A stretch of 64,000 nucleotides of DNA from Amphritea atlantica (GCF_018860855.1 NZ_JAHKQE010000020.1:124001-188000); one strand, 5' to 3'; shown: positions 8,631 through 17,287, counted from the stretch's first letter. Notes: generated from the sequence alone by a model not told the origin. Made by a program: numbers and translations.

Positions 8631-9311
8631 ATGAATACAAATAAAGTTACAGATGTGGTCATCGTTGATGATCACCCATTATTTCGACGCGGGGTTGTCG
8701 AACTGCTAAACGACAGCGGTGAATTCAACGTCCTCGCTGATTTTGATGGCGGTCAGCAACTGCTCGATGCCCTCCCTGAACTCGCGCCGGAACTGCTGCT
8801 GTTAGATATGCATATGCCTGAGCTTTCAGGACTGCAGCTGCTGCAACAACTAAAACAACAGGGTATCGAACAAAAAATCATCTTCCTCACCGCATCGGAT
8901 GACAGCAGCGAACTGTTTGCCGCGATTTCGGCGGGCGCCAATGGCTATCTATTAAAAGACTCCTCCCCTGAACAGATTATCAATGGTTTAAAAGATGCGA
9001 TGCTTGGCAATATCGCCATGGATAATACTGGGGTTACCATGCTGGCCCATCATCTCAGAAAGGGTGAGCAACCCGCATCACCCGAAGCCGTCTCCGCGCA
9101 ATATGCAGACCTCACCGAGCGGGAATTACAAACATTAGCACTTATCACCCAGGGCATGAGTAACAAGCTCATTGCACGGGAACTAGGCATTAGTGATGGC
9201 ACCGTTAAAGTCTATGTTAAAAACCTGCTACGTAAATTAAGCGTTAGTTCACGGCTGGAACTGGCTGCCTGGGCCCATGCTAATCAACCGCAGTCAGAAA
9301 CCGAGCGCTGA
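8631..9311 (+). CDS. LuxR/NarL-family response regulator
   Basis: Transcription factor partner of the preceding kinase. The receiver domain shows the acidic pair in VVIVDDHPLF, the phospho-acceptor Asp59 in LLLLDMHMPEL, the T of FLTASD, and a Lys in YLLKDSS. The C-terminal domain is a GerE/LuxR helix-turn-helix (LTERELQTLALITQGMSNKLIARELGISDGTVKVYVKNLLRKL, quoted in part as ELGISDGTVKVYVKNLL). The start at 8631 leaves the usual short lead into the receiver; an in-frame ATG at 8610 is also possible. It is 70 bases after the kinase and only two bases before the PAS protein, so the three genes probably share a transcript. Confidence 0.9.
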   Translation: MNTNKVTDVVIVDDHPLFRRGVVELLNDSGEFNVLADFDGGQQLLDALPELAPELLLLDMHMPELSGLQLLQQLKQQGIEQKIIFLTASDDSSELFAAISAGANGYLLKDSSPEQIINGLKDAMLGNIAMDNTGVTMLAHHLRKGEQPASPEAVSAQYADLTERELQTLALITQGMSNKLIARELGISDGTVKVYVKNLLRKLSVSSRLELAAWAHANQPQSETER

Positions 9312-9313
9312 TA

Positions 9314-10093
9314 ATGGCTGTACTTAACCTATTTCGTCGCCCAAAAAAAGAGCTACCGATACTGGCAGAAGTACTCGATAGCCTAAGTGATACAGTGCTG
9401 GTGTTCACTCCGCAACTGGAGATCAGTTATGTAAACGCCTGTTGGAAAACCCTCACCGGATACCCACAGAAAGAAGCCATCGATAGCTGCTTTAGTGACT
9501 ACATCCACCCAGAAGATCAACACAACTGGATCGCATTCACTCAAGAGGTTAATCGTGAGCGTCTCAGTCAGTGCCTTTGGTTTCGTCTGATCCGTAAAGA
9601 CAGTGAAGTACGCTGGTGTGAAATTCGTTTACAACCACTGCATGCTGACCAACACTCCCCTTTAACAGCGACCCTCTGCGATATTACCCCACAGGTACGC
9701 AGTGATGAGATTAGAAAAGCAACCCATCGTAGCCTATCAGGGTTGGTGAACCGATTATCCGGCATGCTCTATCGAGGTCGTAACGATACCCGCTGGACCA
9801 TGGAATATGTCAGTGAAGGCTGCTTAGGATTAACCGGCTATAGTCGCGATCAACTACTCAATCAAACACAGTTATCGATTGGTGCACTGATCCATCCCAA
9901 CGACGCCAGCCGGGTGTGGGAAACAGTACAATGCGCCCTACAACAGCAACAGTCTTTTGAACTGTACTATCAGCTACTCCATGCCGATGGCCAGTACCGT
10001 CAAGTCTATGAAAAAGGTCAAGGTATCTACTCATCGACCGGCGCCGTGTTGGGTATTGAAGGCGTTATTTTAAATATCACCCCCACGGAGTAA
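9314..10093 (+). CDS. Tandem PAS-domain protein without output domain
   Basis: The 259 residues contain two PAS domains and nothing else recognisable. The first is at about 20-130 (LDSLSDTVLVFTPQLEISYVN, GYPQKEAI, WCEIRLQPL). The second is at about 145-257 (GMLYRGRNDTRWTMEYVSEG, LTGYSRDQLL, GQYRQVYEKGQGIYS). No kinase, GGDEF, HTH or methyl-accepting segment follows. Stand-alone PAS proteins often feed a ligand or redox signal to a kinase by contact. Its place two bases after the response regulator and just before tmm suggests a third member of the sensing system, which is inference. Confidence 0.8.
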   Translation: MAVLNLFRRPKKELPILAEVLDSLSDTVLVFTPQLEISYVNACWKTLTGYPQKEAIDSCFSDYIHPEDQHNWIAFTQEVNRERLSQCLWFRLIRKDSEVRWCEIRLQPLHADQHSPLTATLCDITPQVRSDEIRKATHRSLSGLVNRLSGMLYRGRNDTRWTMEYVSEGCLGLTGYSRDQLLNQTQLSIGALIHPNDASRVWETVQCALQQQQSFELYYQLLHADGQYRQVYEKGQGIYSSTGAVLGIEGVILNITPTE

Positions 10094-10195
10094 CCCCTCT
10101 TACCCCTTTTGACTTATCCACTCAGAGGAATTTATCCCTCGCCGTTTACTGCATAACCTGATGGTAAGTGAATATTAATCATTAGGAGATCACAC

Positions 10196-11563
10196 ATGAC
10201 GAAGCGAGTAGCGATTATTGGTGCAGGTCCAAGCGGTCTAGCTCAGCTAAGAGCGTTCCAATCAGCTCAACAGAAAGGCGCTGAGATCCCTGAGATAGTC
10301 TGTTTTGAAAAGCAAAGCGACTGGGGCGGCTTATGGAATTACAGCTGGCGTACCGGCTTAGACGAGCACGGCGAACCCGTTCATGGCAGTATGTATCGCT
10401 ACCTCTGGTCGAATGGACCAAAAGAGTGTTTAGAATTTGCCGATTACAGCTTTGAAGAACATTTCGGTAAAGCGATTCCTTCATACCCTCCCCGCGAAGT
10501 GCTATGGGATTACATTAAAGGCCGAGTTGAAAAAGCCGGTGTACGCGACTATATCCGCTTTAATACGCCCGTACGTACCATTACTTTCGATGACAGCACC
10601 AAGCTCTTCACCGTTACGGTGCATGACCACGACAGCGATACGGTTTATTCCGAAACCTTCGACTATGTTATTTGCGCCTCTGGCCACTTTTCTACACCTC
10701 GGGTACCTGAATTTGAAGGTTTCAGCCACTTCGGGGGTCGCATCATGCATGCCCATGACTTCCGTGATGCATTGGAATTCAAAGATAAAGATATTCTCTT
10801 GGTTGGCAGCAGCTATTCCGCAGAAGACGTGGGTTCACAGTGCTATAAATATGGCGCTCGGAGCCTAACCAGCTGTTACCGCTCCGCCCCTATGGGCTTC
10901 AAATGGCCAGACAACTGGGAAGAAAAGCCGTTACTACAACGGGTTGATACCGATACCGCCTACTTTGCCGATGGTACTAGCCGTAAAATCGATGCGATCA
11001 TTCTCTGCACCGGCTATCTGCATCACTTTCCCTTCATCGATGAATCTCTGCGACTCAAGACCGATAACCGTCTCTGGACCATGGACCTCTATAAAGGCGT
11101 CGTGTGGGAAGATAATCCACAGATGTTCTATCTGGGCATGCAAGATCAGTGGTACACCTTCAACATGTTTGATGCCCAAGCTTGGTATGCACGGGATGTT
11201 ATTCTCGGCCGTATAGAACTACCGGCGACAAAAGAAGAGATGACCGCCAATAGCAAGGAATGGCAAGCACGAGAACTGACCCTGACCACCGCCGAAGAGA
11301 TGTTTACCTTCCAAGGCGATTACATTCTTGAATTGATTGAAGCCACCGATTATCCCACCTTCGATATCGAAGGCGTGCGACAAACCTTCCTCGAATGGAA
11401 ACACCATAAGCAAGAAAACATCATGACGTTCAGGGATCACGCCTATCGCTCACTGATGACCGGCACTATGTCGCCTACGCACCACACCCCTTGGATCGAT
11501 GCGCTCGATGATTCTTTGGAAACCTACCTCTCGATCGAAGGCGACATTCAGCAGGCCGTTTAA
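10196..11563 (+). CDS. tmm: Trimethylamine monooxygenase (flavin-containing)
   Basis: Tmm uses FAD, NADPH and O2 to oxidise trimethylamine to TMAO in the cytoplasm. The 455-residue protein has the FAD-binding GAGPSG at 9-14, the FMO signature [11 protein letters not shown] at 179-189 and the NADPH-binding [10 protein letters not shown] at 204-213. Long stretches such as [14 protein letters not shown] and [14 protein letters not shown] are characteristic of bacterial Tmm rather than general FMOs. AGGAG precedes the ATG by eight bases. The product feeds the Tdm demethylase encoded 3 kb away on the other strand. A terminator follows immediately. Confidence 0.95.
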   Translation: MTKRVAIIGAGPSGLAQLRAFQSAQQKGAEIPEIVCFEKQSDWGGLWNYSWRTGLDEHGEPVHGSMYRYLWSNGPKECLEFADYSFEEHFGKAIPSYPPREVLWDYIKGRVEKAGVRDYIRFNTPVRTITFDDSTKLFTVTVHDHDSDTVYSETFDYVICASGHFSTPRVPEFEGFSHFGGRIMHAHDFRDALEFKDKDILLVGSSYSAEDVGSQCYKYGARSLTSCYRSAPMGFKWPDNWEEKPLLQRVDTDTAYFADGTSRKIDAIILCTGYLHHFPFIDESLRLKTDNRLWTMDLYKGVVWEDNPQMFYLGMQDQWYTFNMFDAQAWYARDVILGRIELPATKEEMTANSKEWQARELTLTTAEEMFTFQGDYILELIEATDYPTFDIEGVRQTFLEWKHHKQENIMTFRDHAYRSLMTGTMSPTHHTPWIDALDDSLETYLSIEGDIQQAV

Positions 11564-11571
11564 GTCGATTT

Positions 11572-11596
11572 AGGCTGATCATCGATCAGCCTTTTA
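11572..11596 (+). terminator. Terminator after tmm
   Basis: A 9-bp stem (aggctgatc 11572-11580, gatcagcct 11584-11592) with a 3-base loop is followed by TTTT. It lies just past the tmm stop, before the cupin gene. Confidence 0.75.
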
Positions 11597-11635
11597 CTCT
11601 CATGGTCTCTCTAAGAACATACGAAGGAATACAGC

Positions 11636-11986
11636 ATGAATATGGTCAGTAAAATAATCGATAAAACAGTCACCCCCATCACCGATGATCTAGAAGGTTG
11701 GGAAAAGGTCGCCGGCACCCCATCGATGACCACCTGGATTGAATATACTAGCCCGGATGGCAGTATGATTACGGGCTGCTGGGCAGCAACACCCGGCACC
11801 TATCTCGCCACCTATGCCAGCTGGGAATTCATCCACCTGATTGAAGGTGAAGTGATCGTGACTCAAGATGGCGAAGAGCCCGTGACCCTTAACCCCGGTG
11901 ATGCCTTTATGGTTGAAGCGGGTTTCACCGGTACTTGGGAAATTATCCAACCGGTATTCAAGCATTTTGCCATTAAGTTAAAATAA
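11636..11986 (+). CDS. Small cupin-fold protein (Cupin_3 type)
   Basis: A 116-residue single cupin domain. The first motif region GCWAATPGTYLATYASWEFIHLIEGEV (partly EFIHLIEGEVIVTQDG) and the second, LNPGDAFMVEAGFTGTWEI, match the DUF861/Cupin_3 pattern. The metal-binding histidines of classical cupins are mostly absent, as is usual in this subgroup. AAGGA lies eight bases before the ATG. Cupins of this type are often found next to methylated-amine and other amine oxidation genes, but their reaction is unknown. Position between tmm and the next genes suggests an accessory role in the same pathway. Confidence 0.8.
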   Translation: MNMVSKIIDKTVTPITDDLEGWEKVAGTPSMTTWIEYTSPDGSMITGCWAATPGTYLATYASWEFIHLIEGEVIVTQDGEEPVTLNPGDAFMVEAGFTGTWEIIQPVFKHFAIKLK

Positions 11987-12002
11987 GCTTCGCCCTTCAT
12001 AT

Positions 12003-12030
12003 AGCAAGGTGTGCTCTAACGCCTTGCTAC
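12003..12030 (+). terminator. Weak hairpin after the cupin gene
   Basis: AGCAAGG and CCTTGCT arms with a 12-base loop are followed by a short pyrimidine stretch (ACTTTCCTC). It could be a weak terminator. Confidence 0.45.
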
Positions 12031-12142
12031 TTTCCTCGCACCATACCCGCTCGCCCCCATTATTTACGCAGCTTTACACTCGCTTAACTCAACTTTACAT
12101 TCGCTGTTGTCAAAATGAATACATATTCACACGGAGAACAGC

Positions 12143-12389
12143 CATGCGCTTTCCTATGTATTCCAGCACCGTTGTCGTCACCTTGATGTCCCGCGGTTAC
12201 ACCTCGACACCTTTGCGAATAGCAACCTACTACGATGTGACGATGAACATGAATCTGCACATCATGCCATCGACACCGTTCGTCATTCATCCTAGCTGGC
12301 GCTTAAATGGTTCACACAACGATACGCTTAACCTTGAAATTTCAGCCTTAGCTAACTACACATCTGCTCAGCAAGAGGTCACACAATGA
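12143..12389 (+). CDS. Uncertain small gene overlapping the next start
   Basis: An 81-residue frame opens at an ATG with ACGGAG eight bases upstream. Its stop overlaps the start of the next gene in an ATGA arrangement typical of translational coupling. The protein (MRFPMYSSTVVVTLMSRGY at the start, SALANYTSAQQEVTQ at the end) has no signal peptide or family I know, and its composition is not convincing. It may be a coupling leader or a decayed gene. The frame also extends upstream to 12009 without a good start. Confidence 0.35.
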
Positions 12390-12922
12390 AAAAACTAACT
12401 ACTTATCTACTCATTACCAGCCTTACTCTTGGCACAATATCGCCCTCATTTGCGGGCCCTAGACCCACACCTCAGCCCCATGGGGGCCATGTTGACCACC
12501 TACCTGGCGCTGCCGTGGCGATGGTGATTGCAGGGGCTACTTATTGGGTACTGGACTCTCTATTTTATCGCAAAGCCGATAAAGGCTATGTCGTTGTAGA
12601 ACCGCCTGAAGGCGCATATCTTGAACGTCTTCCCCCTAGCGCCGTCCTTGTCCGACATCATGGCCGTGAATACTACCGTTATCATGGTGCATACTACCGT
12701 TGGGTGCCTGAAAGAAAGATCTATGTGGTTGAACCGACGATTGTTGAGCCTGAGACAGAGCAGGTATCTCACTACGCAGCAGGTTCCGTGCTAACAACCC
12801 TTCCCAATGGCAGCAATGCCATTTTGATTAACGGGGTACAGTATTTCCGTCACGCAGGCACCTACTTTCTCCCCACCGAACGTAATGGTAAACAGGTCTA
12901 TGTGGTTGTCGATATCCATTAA
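12386..12922 (+). CDS. Secreted DUF6515-like protein
   Basis: A 178-residue protein with a clear signal peptide (KKLTTYLLITSLTLGTISPSFA, cleavage after about residue 23). Next come a Pro/His-rich linker, one hydrophobic stretch (GAAVAMVIAGATYWVLDSLF), and two repeats built on a Y-Y-R-Y-H-G-A-Y-Y-like motif: GREYYRYHGAYYRWVPE and GVQYFRHAGTYFLPTE, each preceded by a LPPSAV/LPNGSN segment. This layout fits DUF6515-type periplasmic proteins common in marine gammaproteobacteria, of unknown function. The gene is probably not part of amine metabolism. Confidence 0.75.
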   Translation: MKKLTTYLLITSLTLGTISPSFAGPRPTPQPHGGHVDHLPGAAVAMVIAGATYWVLDSLFYRKADKGYVVVEPPEGAYLERLPPSAVLVRHHGREYYRYHGAYYRWVPERKIYVVEPTIVEPETEQVSHYAAGSVLTTLPNGSNAILINGVQYFRHAGTYFLPTERNGKQVYVVVDIH

Positions 12923-12939
12923 ATAACATGAGATAAGCT

Positions 12940-12972
12940 GGCTTTATGCGGGTTAGTAACCGGCATAAAGCC
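12940..12972. repeat. Strong hairpin after the DUF6515-like gene
   Basis: GGCTTTATGCGGGTT pairs with AACCGGCATAAAGCC around a 3-base loop with a single mismatch. No T-run follows on the plus strand, so it may act as an mRNA end stabiliser or a Rho-assisted terminator between convergent genes. Confidence 0.6.
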
Positions 12973-13147
12973 ATACGGGAATCTCCCTGAAAAGCAGCAG
13001 TGCACCGTCTTAGATGCGCTATCAAGCGTATCGTAATCAAAACTAAAAAAGTGATTCAAGCAGACGGCAATGACAAAAAATCGACTAACCAATAGAGGAG
13101 AATATAAAAAGTGGAAAGAATGAATGATATAAAACCAGGCTGGCCAC

Positions 13148-13594
13148 CTAAACAAGCCCTTTACGCATCACCTGCATGGTAGAAAAAGCAAAACCTTGGC
13201 GCTGATAAAATCGCTGTGCGGTCTCGTTATCATGATCGGTTAACAAGGTGATACGCATCACCCCCTGCTGCTCGGCGTAGTGAATGGCCTGTTCTAACAG
13301 CTCAGAACCTTTATTTGAGCCTCGATATTCCGGCGCAATCACCATATCTTCCAGCATACAAACAGGCCCACCCAGTGCGGTAGATATACTGTAAAGCAAA
13401 CTGACCATACCTATAATACAGTCGCCATCACGACTGACCAATATCGCACCCGCCTGTGGCGATTGAATGATCGCCTTCAGTCCTCGCTGTTGAGCGGTCA
13501 CATCCGGTTTAAATTCGGCTTCCTGAGCAAATAGATAGCCGAGCAAACGACATAGTTCAGGAATATCCTTTTCGATCGCTAACGTGATGCTCAT
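13148..13594 (-). CDS. GNAT-family N-acetyltransferase
   Basis: A 148-residue acetyl-CoA-dependent transferase. The acetyl-CoA site is seen as LEDMVIAPEYRGSNKGSELLE (motif A with an R-G-x-x-x-G-like loop). The C-terminal part, NETAQRFYQRQGFAFS, is the usual F-Y-x-x-x-G-F element. The start is set at 13594 because GAGG lies six bases before that ATG; an in-frame ATG 12 bases earlier lacks a site. Its substrate is unknown. It follows the amidotransferase on the same strand with a 54-base gap and may share its transcript. Confidence 0.85.
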   Translation of the reverse strand: MSITLAIEKDIPELCRLLGYLFAQEAEFKPDVTAQQRGLKAIIQSPQAGAILVSRDGDCIIGMVSLLYSISTALGGPVCMLEDMVIAPEYRGSNKGSELLEQAIHYAEQQGVMRITLLTDHDNETAQRFYQRQGFAFSTMQVMRKGLV

Positions 13595-13648
13595 TGAATA
13601 CCTCATCTACAAGGTTGTGCCAATGATCCACACCACTGCGGCAGGGTA

Positions 13649-14335
13649 TCAGCACAACGAATCCAGTAAGCGATGCATAATTTGACGGCTTTGCGGTAAA
13701 AATTCAGCATCCTGTTGTAACTGTAAGGCCCTTTGTACAAACTCTCCGCTTGGCAAGTCATCACCCTCACAGGCCAGAAAAGCATCAACGGTTCCGGCTG
13801 CGGCTTCCAAATGAAACTGCAAAGCCCAAATACGCGGCCCCATACTGAAGCCCTGACAAGGTGTCACGTCACTGGAAGCAAACGGGGTCGCTCCTACAGG
13901 CAACCTAAAACAATCGCCATGCCAGCTTAACAAGTTCACCCTATCGGGTAACCATGTAACACGCGGGTCGGTCCTATTGATGCTAAACCAGCCGATCTCT
14001 TGAGTATGATTACGATAAACTTCCGCCCCCGAGGCTGCTGCAATCAACTGTCCGCCAAGGCAGATGCCCAATACGGTCTTATCGCAGGCAATCGCCTGAC
14101 GGATAAGCTCTTTCTCTTCTCTCAGCCAAGGGTGAGTCGATTCATCATTGGCACTCATGGGACCACCCATCACCAGCAGCCAGTCAAACGCATCCATATC
14201 GACAAGCGTATCGCCTTGGTCAAGACGAAGAGTCTTCAGCACAAAATTGTCACAACGGGAGGTATCGCTAAACCAATCAGCCATCGAGCCAATCCACTCG
14301 CCCTCAGCATGCTGTAATATCAAAATGCGTATCAT
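13649..14335 (-). CDS. Class I glutamine amidotransferase-like protein
   Basis: A 228-residue stand-alone amidotransferase domain of the GuaA type. The oxyanion-loop region is LLVMGGPMSAND, the nucleophile Cys lies in GICLGGQLIAAASG, and the His-x-Glu pair is in LQFHLEAA. Such free-standing proteins may hydrolyse glutamine or gamma-glutamyl compounds. The location downstream of a dimethylamine monooxygenase operon raises the possibility of handling a gamma-glutamylated amine, since monomethylamine is oxidised through gamma-glutamylmethylamide in these bacteria. That link is inference. The gene ends nine bases after the SMR gene, so the two are cotranscribed. Confidence 0.82.
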   Translation of the reverse strand: MIRILILQHAEGEWIGSMADWFSDTSRCDNFVLKTLRLDQGDTLVDMDAFDWLLVMGGPMSANDESTHPWLREEKELIRQAIACDKTVLGICLGGQLIAAASGAEVYRNHTQEIGWFSINRTDPRVTWLPDRVNLLSWHGDCFRLPVGATPFASSDVTPCQGFSMGPRIWALQFHLEAAAGTVDAFLACEGDDLPSGEFVQRALQLQQDAEFLPQSRQIMHRLLDSLC

Positions 14336-14344
14336 CGTTACGCC

Positions 14345-14659
14345 TCAAGCAAACAGCTTTAAACCACCGACGCCCGCGACGATCATGCCGATACAGATAA
14401 TGCGCAAGAAACTGCCCGACTCATCCATAAATAAAATACCGTAAGTCGCCAGTATCGATGCTCCTATACCAGTCCAAACGGCATACGCAGTACCGACAGG
14501 AATCGTCCGCATGGCTAAGGATAACAACCCTAAACTCACGACGATCAGGACAATGCTGATCACCGATGGCCATAGCCGAGTGAAGCCATCACTGTACTTT
14601 AAGCCAACCGCCCACAGGCATTCCAATACACCTGCAATGAGTATATAGATCCAGCCCAT
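14345..14659 (-). CDS. Small multidrug resistance protein, SugE/Gdx subfamily
   Basis: A 104-residue inner-membrane protein with four helices. It matches the SugE/Gdx branch of the SMR family: the N-terminal W-I-x-x-x-x-A-G-x-L-E-x-x-W-A-V-G-L-K-Y pattern with Glu13, and the [14 protein letters not shown] motif of helix 3. Gdx members export guanidinium and related small cations. No guanidine riboswitch is visible in the 14660-14780 leader. Sitting just after the dimethylamine monooxygenase genes, it could export a methylated ammonium or guanidinium-like compound, which is inference. Confidence 0.88.
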   Translation of the reverse strand: MGWIYILIAGVLECLWAVGLKYSDGFTRLWPSVISIVLIVVSLGLLSLAMRTIPVGTAYAVWTGIGASILATYGILFMDESGSFLRIICIGMIVAGVGGLKLFA

Positions 14660-14731
14660 TGATTTACCTCACTGATAACGATAGAAAAACGGTACTTGAA
14701 GATCAAATTCGTTAGCACCGGCGACTATGAT

Positions 14732-14777
14732 TTAAGCGCGTTAAACCGATAGCAACCTATCGGTTTAACGCGCTTAA
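14732..14777. repeat. Perfect 21-bp inverted repeat with 4-base loop
   Basis: Arms at 14732-14752 and 14757-14777 are exact reverse complements around a CAAC loop. It starts three bases past the stop of the DUF3445 gene and lies before the SMR gene on the same strand. It has no U-tract on the minus strand, so it may be an mRNA stabiliser, a Rho-linked end or a processing site that sets unequal expression in the operon. Confidence 0.9.
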
Positions 14778-14780
14778 GCT

Positions 14781-15800
14781 TTAATTTGCAGGGTCAAACT
14801 GCGACAGATAATCAACCGCCATACCGTGAAAACGCGTCAAACCTTTGTAATCGATGAGAGCCTCAGGCAGGGTTTTTAAGGCTCGATGCATACGCACAGC
14901 CCATGCTTTATTGGTCACCAAATCTTCTAGACTGAGCAAATAGGTACGAATACTAATCGTTACCGCATTACTGCGCGGCATTCTATCCAACACCTGCACT
15001 TCGACGCGCAGATACACCTTTTCACTCACATTCTCTGGCGTGATAGTCGTACGCTCATGACCCCACTCATTATACTTCTCAGTCGAGGTATCCATGCGCG
15101 CATTCACCGTTAGCGTCCAGTTAAGTCGACGTACAGGCTGACCCACAGGAAGCGCCATAAGATATTTTCGCGCTCGCTCAATGATGCCCTCACTCTTAAC
15201 CATCGGTACCGGCCCATGCCATTCGTCAAAACTCATGCCCGCATCAAACGCCAGAGACCAGTCCGCTGGGCAAGTTACCATGCCCGCATCCATAAATAGG
15301 TTTCCTTCACGCTGATCCATCAACGCAAAATCACCCTGTACCTGACGGCCAATATAATCCAATGGTGGACGTGGTAACGTGGCGCCATCGCCAAAGGTAA
15401 AGTGATCGTCAATATTAAGCAGCTTGTTCTCCCAGTGCCAGTTATCACCGTCCCGGGTCAGTTTGAAATGCTCAGGGTAGTCTTCGGCCAAAGACACCAT
15501 GTATCGCTCCAGCATCTCCCAACAGGCTAGATCCATATGAGGCATCACCAAGCAGCGATTAGGCATATCTTTCAAGACCAGCTCACGCTCGGCCATCTCT
15601 GACAAATAATGCTCATCGACATCAATGTAATGTTCAAATGCTGAGCCTTCACCACCTTTGGGCTGGTGCGCTTCAATATTCACCGAGTAGCGATACTCAT
15701 CTTCTGGGAATGGAAACGGAAAACGCTCAATCGCTGAAGCGCTATTGGTATAGGTAAAATCGTCACGAAAACTCTGAATCTCTTTCGGTGCTACACGCAT
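14781..15800 (-). CDS. Heme-dependent oxidative N-demethylase subunit (DUF3445), dimethylamine monooxygenase
   Basis: This 339-residue protein belongs to the heme-dependent oxidative N-demethylase alpha-like family (DUF3445), the oxygenase subunit of bacterial dimethylamine monooxygenase, which turns dimethylamine into monomethylamine and formaldehyde. Family-like stretches are VMPHMDLACWEMLERYM, AFDAGMSFDEWHGPVP, DRMPRSNAVTISIRTYL and KALINED-like positions in LEDLVTNKAWAVRMHRAL. It is the last gene of a three-gene leftward unit, 12 bases after the reductase. I have left the dmm letter off because naming differs between species. The Tmm-Tdm genes next door strongly support the substrate. Confidence 0.88.
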   Translation of the reverse strand: MRVAPKEIQSFRDDFTYTNSASAIERFPFPFPEDEYRYSVNIEAHQPKGGEGSAFEHYIDVDEHYLSEMAERELVLKDMPNRCLVMPHMDLACWEMLERYMVSLAEDYPEHFKLTRDGDNWHWENKLLNIDDHFTFGDGATLPRPPLDYIGRQVQGDFALMDQREGNLFMDAGMVTCPADWSLAFDAGMSFDEWHGPVPMVKSEGIIERARKYLMALPVGQPVRRLNWTLTVNARMDTSTEKYNEWGHERTTITPENVSEKVYLRVEVQVLDRMPRSNAVTISIRTYLLSLEDLVTNKAWAVRMHRALKTLPEALIDYKGLTRFHGMAVDYLSQFDPAN

Positions 15801-15812
15801 TATTCTGTTCTC

Positions 15813-16766
15813 CTAAATATCTAAAACCAGTCGTTCGCCTGCAGCCCTTGAAACACAAGGCATCATCCGCTGCCCAGACTGCTTTTCGGCGTCACTGAGA
15901 TAAGCATCACGGTGTTCAATTTCACCTTCCGAAACGTCACAGACGCATTGTCCACAAACACCCGCTCGGCAAAGGTTAGGAATATCGATATCAGCGGCTT
16001 CCAGCGTTTCAAGCACACTTTTATTTGCAGCCACCGCCAGCTCAACACCACTACGGCTCAACTCGACCGTAAAGGGCTGTCCCGGTTTTGCTCCGGCAAA
16101 CTCCTCCCAATGAATCGCACCCGCGGGTATACCCAACTCATCAGCAGTTGCCTGCACCGCCTCGATCAGTGATTCTGGGCCACAAATATAGAAATGCGTC
16201 CCTAGCGGTTGATCCGCCATCACTACTGCGATATCACAACGACTACTCTGATCGGCGTCATAACAGCAACAACGATCGCCCAGTTGCTCAGTCAGTTCCG
16301 CACTGTAAGCACCGGTCTGCTGACTGCGGTACATATAGTGAAGTTCAAATTCAGCACCACGCTGCTGCATCACCGGCACATAGGACAGGAAAGGCGTAAT
16401 ACCGACTCCGCCAGCAAATAAGATATGTTTTTTAGCTCGCCATTCAGGCGCAAACAAGTTCGCTGGAGGCGAGATCTTCAGTTGATCACCCACCGCAACC
16501 TGCTCATGCATATAGATAGAGCCACCGCGTGACTCTTCCTGCAACCGCACCGCAATCTGATATTGACGGTTATCATTAGGATCGCTCATCAACGAATAGG
16601 CATTGCGGTAACGTTGCTCGCCTTCACCCATCTCAACGACGACATGCGCACCAGCCGAGAACGGCGTAAACTGCCCCTCTGCGGGTTGCAAGGTGAACTC
16701 TTTAATCATCGGCGCGACTTGCTCAATCGCGACCACCTCAACGACAATCTGATCAATAGTGCTCAT
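15813..16766 (-). CDS. PDR/VanB-family ferredoxin reductase of dimethylamine monooxygenase
   Basis: Electron-transfer subunit that passes electrons from NAD(P)H through flavin and an iron-sulfur centre to the heme subunit. The 317-residue layout is that of phthalate dioxygenase reductase: flavin domain with YRNAYSLMSDPND, NAD domain with LFAGGVGITPFLSYVP, and a C-terminal plant-type [2Fe-2S] domain with CRAGVCGQCVCDV plus a distal Cys in MMPCVSR. Its start overlaps the stop of the upstream DmmA-like gene by one base (TGATG-like), so translation is coupled. Gene order matches known dimethylamine monooxygenase clusters. Confidence 0.9.
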   Translation of the reverse strand: MSTIDQIVVEVVAIEQVAPMIKEFTLQPAEGQFTPFSAGAHVVVEMGEGEQRYRNAYSLMSDPNDNRQYQIAVRLQEESRGGSIYMHEQVAVGDQLKISPPANLFAPEWRAKKHILFAGGVGITPFLSYVPVMQQRGAEFELHYMYRSQQTGAYSAELTEQLGDRCCCYDADQSSRCDIAVVMADQPLGTHFYICGPESLIEAVQATADELGIPAGAIHWEEFAGAKPGQPFTVELSRSGVELAVAANKSVLETLEAADIDIPNLCRAGVCGQCVCDVSEGEIEHRDAYLSDAEKQSGQRMMPCVSRAAGERLVLDI

Positions 16767-17287
16767 CAGTTCACCTCTCTTTTCTCAGGCATATCGGCGC
16801 TATCTTCAGCGTTTGCCTGAAAAGAAAAATAAGCGCCATGAAGGCGGGAAAAATGATCTGTCACTTCCAACATCGCACCACAGCCACTGCAAGCATAAGG
16901 GGAATATGTAACTTCTTCGGTTATCGTATGGCAGTGGCAACAAAACAGATGCCGCTCACGACTAATCGGAGCCAACAAACGAACCTGATCTGAACAAAGC
17001 CCCGCATCCCGGGCATGACTCGTCACGCGCCAGAGAAAAGGCTCAGTCCCTGCTAGGTACAGTGTGCCGGTCAACGGAAAATTTTGTAGTGATTCAAGTA
17101 GTTGCGAGTCACTGGCGCAAGCATAGGCCGCTACCGCTTTATCCGCAGTACAACCGTTATAAAGTGATTGAAGATCTACCGGAACATCCTGCTCGGCGAT
17201 AAAAAGGTGAAAGCTTGATTTTGGGTTTAACTCCACCGGCGTATATACCGGCTTACTTGTTGCCCCATTAACGTGTTCTGCCTGCAT
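16766..17287 (-). CDS. dmmA: Dimethylamine monooxygenase DmmA-like subunit
   Basis: A 173-residue protein matching the DmmA-like family, a third subunit of dimethylamine monooxygenase. The C-terminal region carries a four-cysteine ribbon: FCCHCHTITEEV followed by YACSGCGAMLEV, then DHFSRLHGAYFSF. The N-terminal region (KPVYTPVELNPKSSFHLFIAEQ onward) is a Rossmann-like segment. It is the first gene of the unit, overlaps the reductase gene by one base and has GGAG 11-14 bases before its ATG. The exact role of the subunit is not clear to me, though a flavin or metal function is likely. Confidence 0.82.
   Translation of the reverse strand: MQAEHVNGATSKPVYTPVELNPKSSFHLFIAEQDVPVDLQSLYNGCTADKAVAAYACASDSQLLESLQNFPLTGTLYLAGTEPFLWRVTSHARDAGLCSDQVRLLAPISRERHLFCCHCHTITEEVTYSPYACSGCGAMLEVTDHFSRLHGAYFSFQANAEDSADMPEKREVN

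Noticed and set aside
14660-14780. Guanidine riboswitch before the SugE/Gdx-like gene
   Set aside because: The leader has one long hairpin with a GTTG loop on the coding strand and none of the loop sequences I know for guanidine riboswitches.
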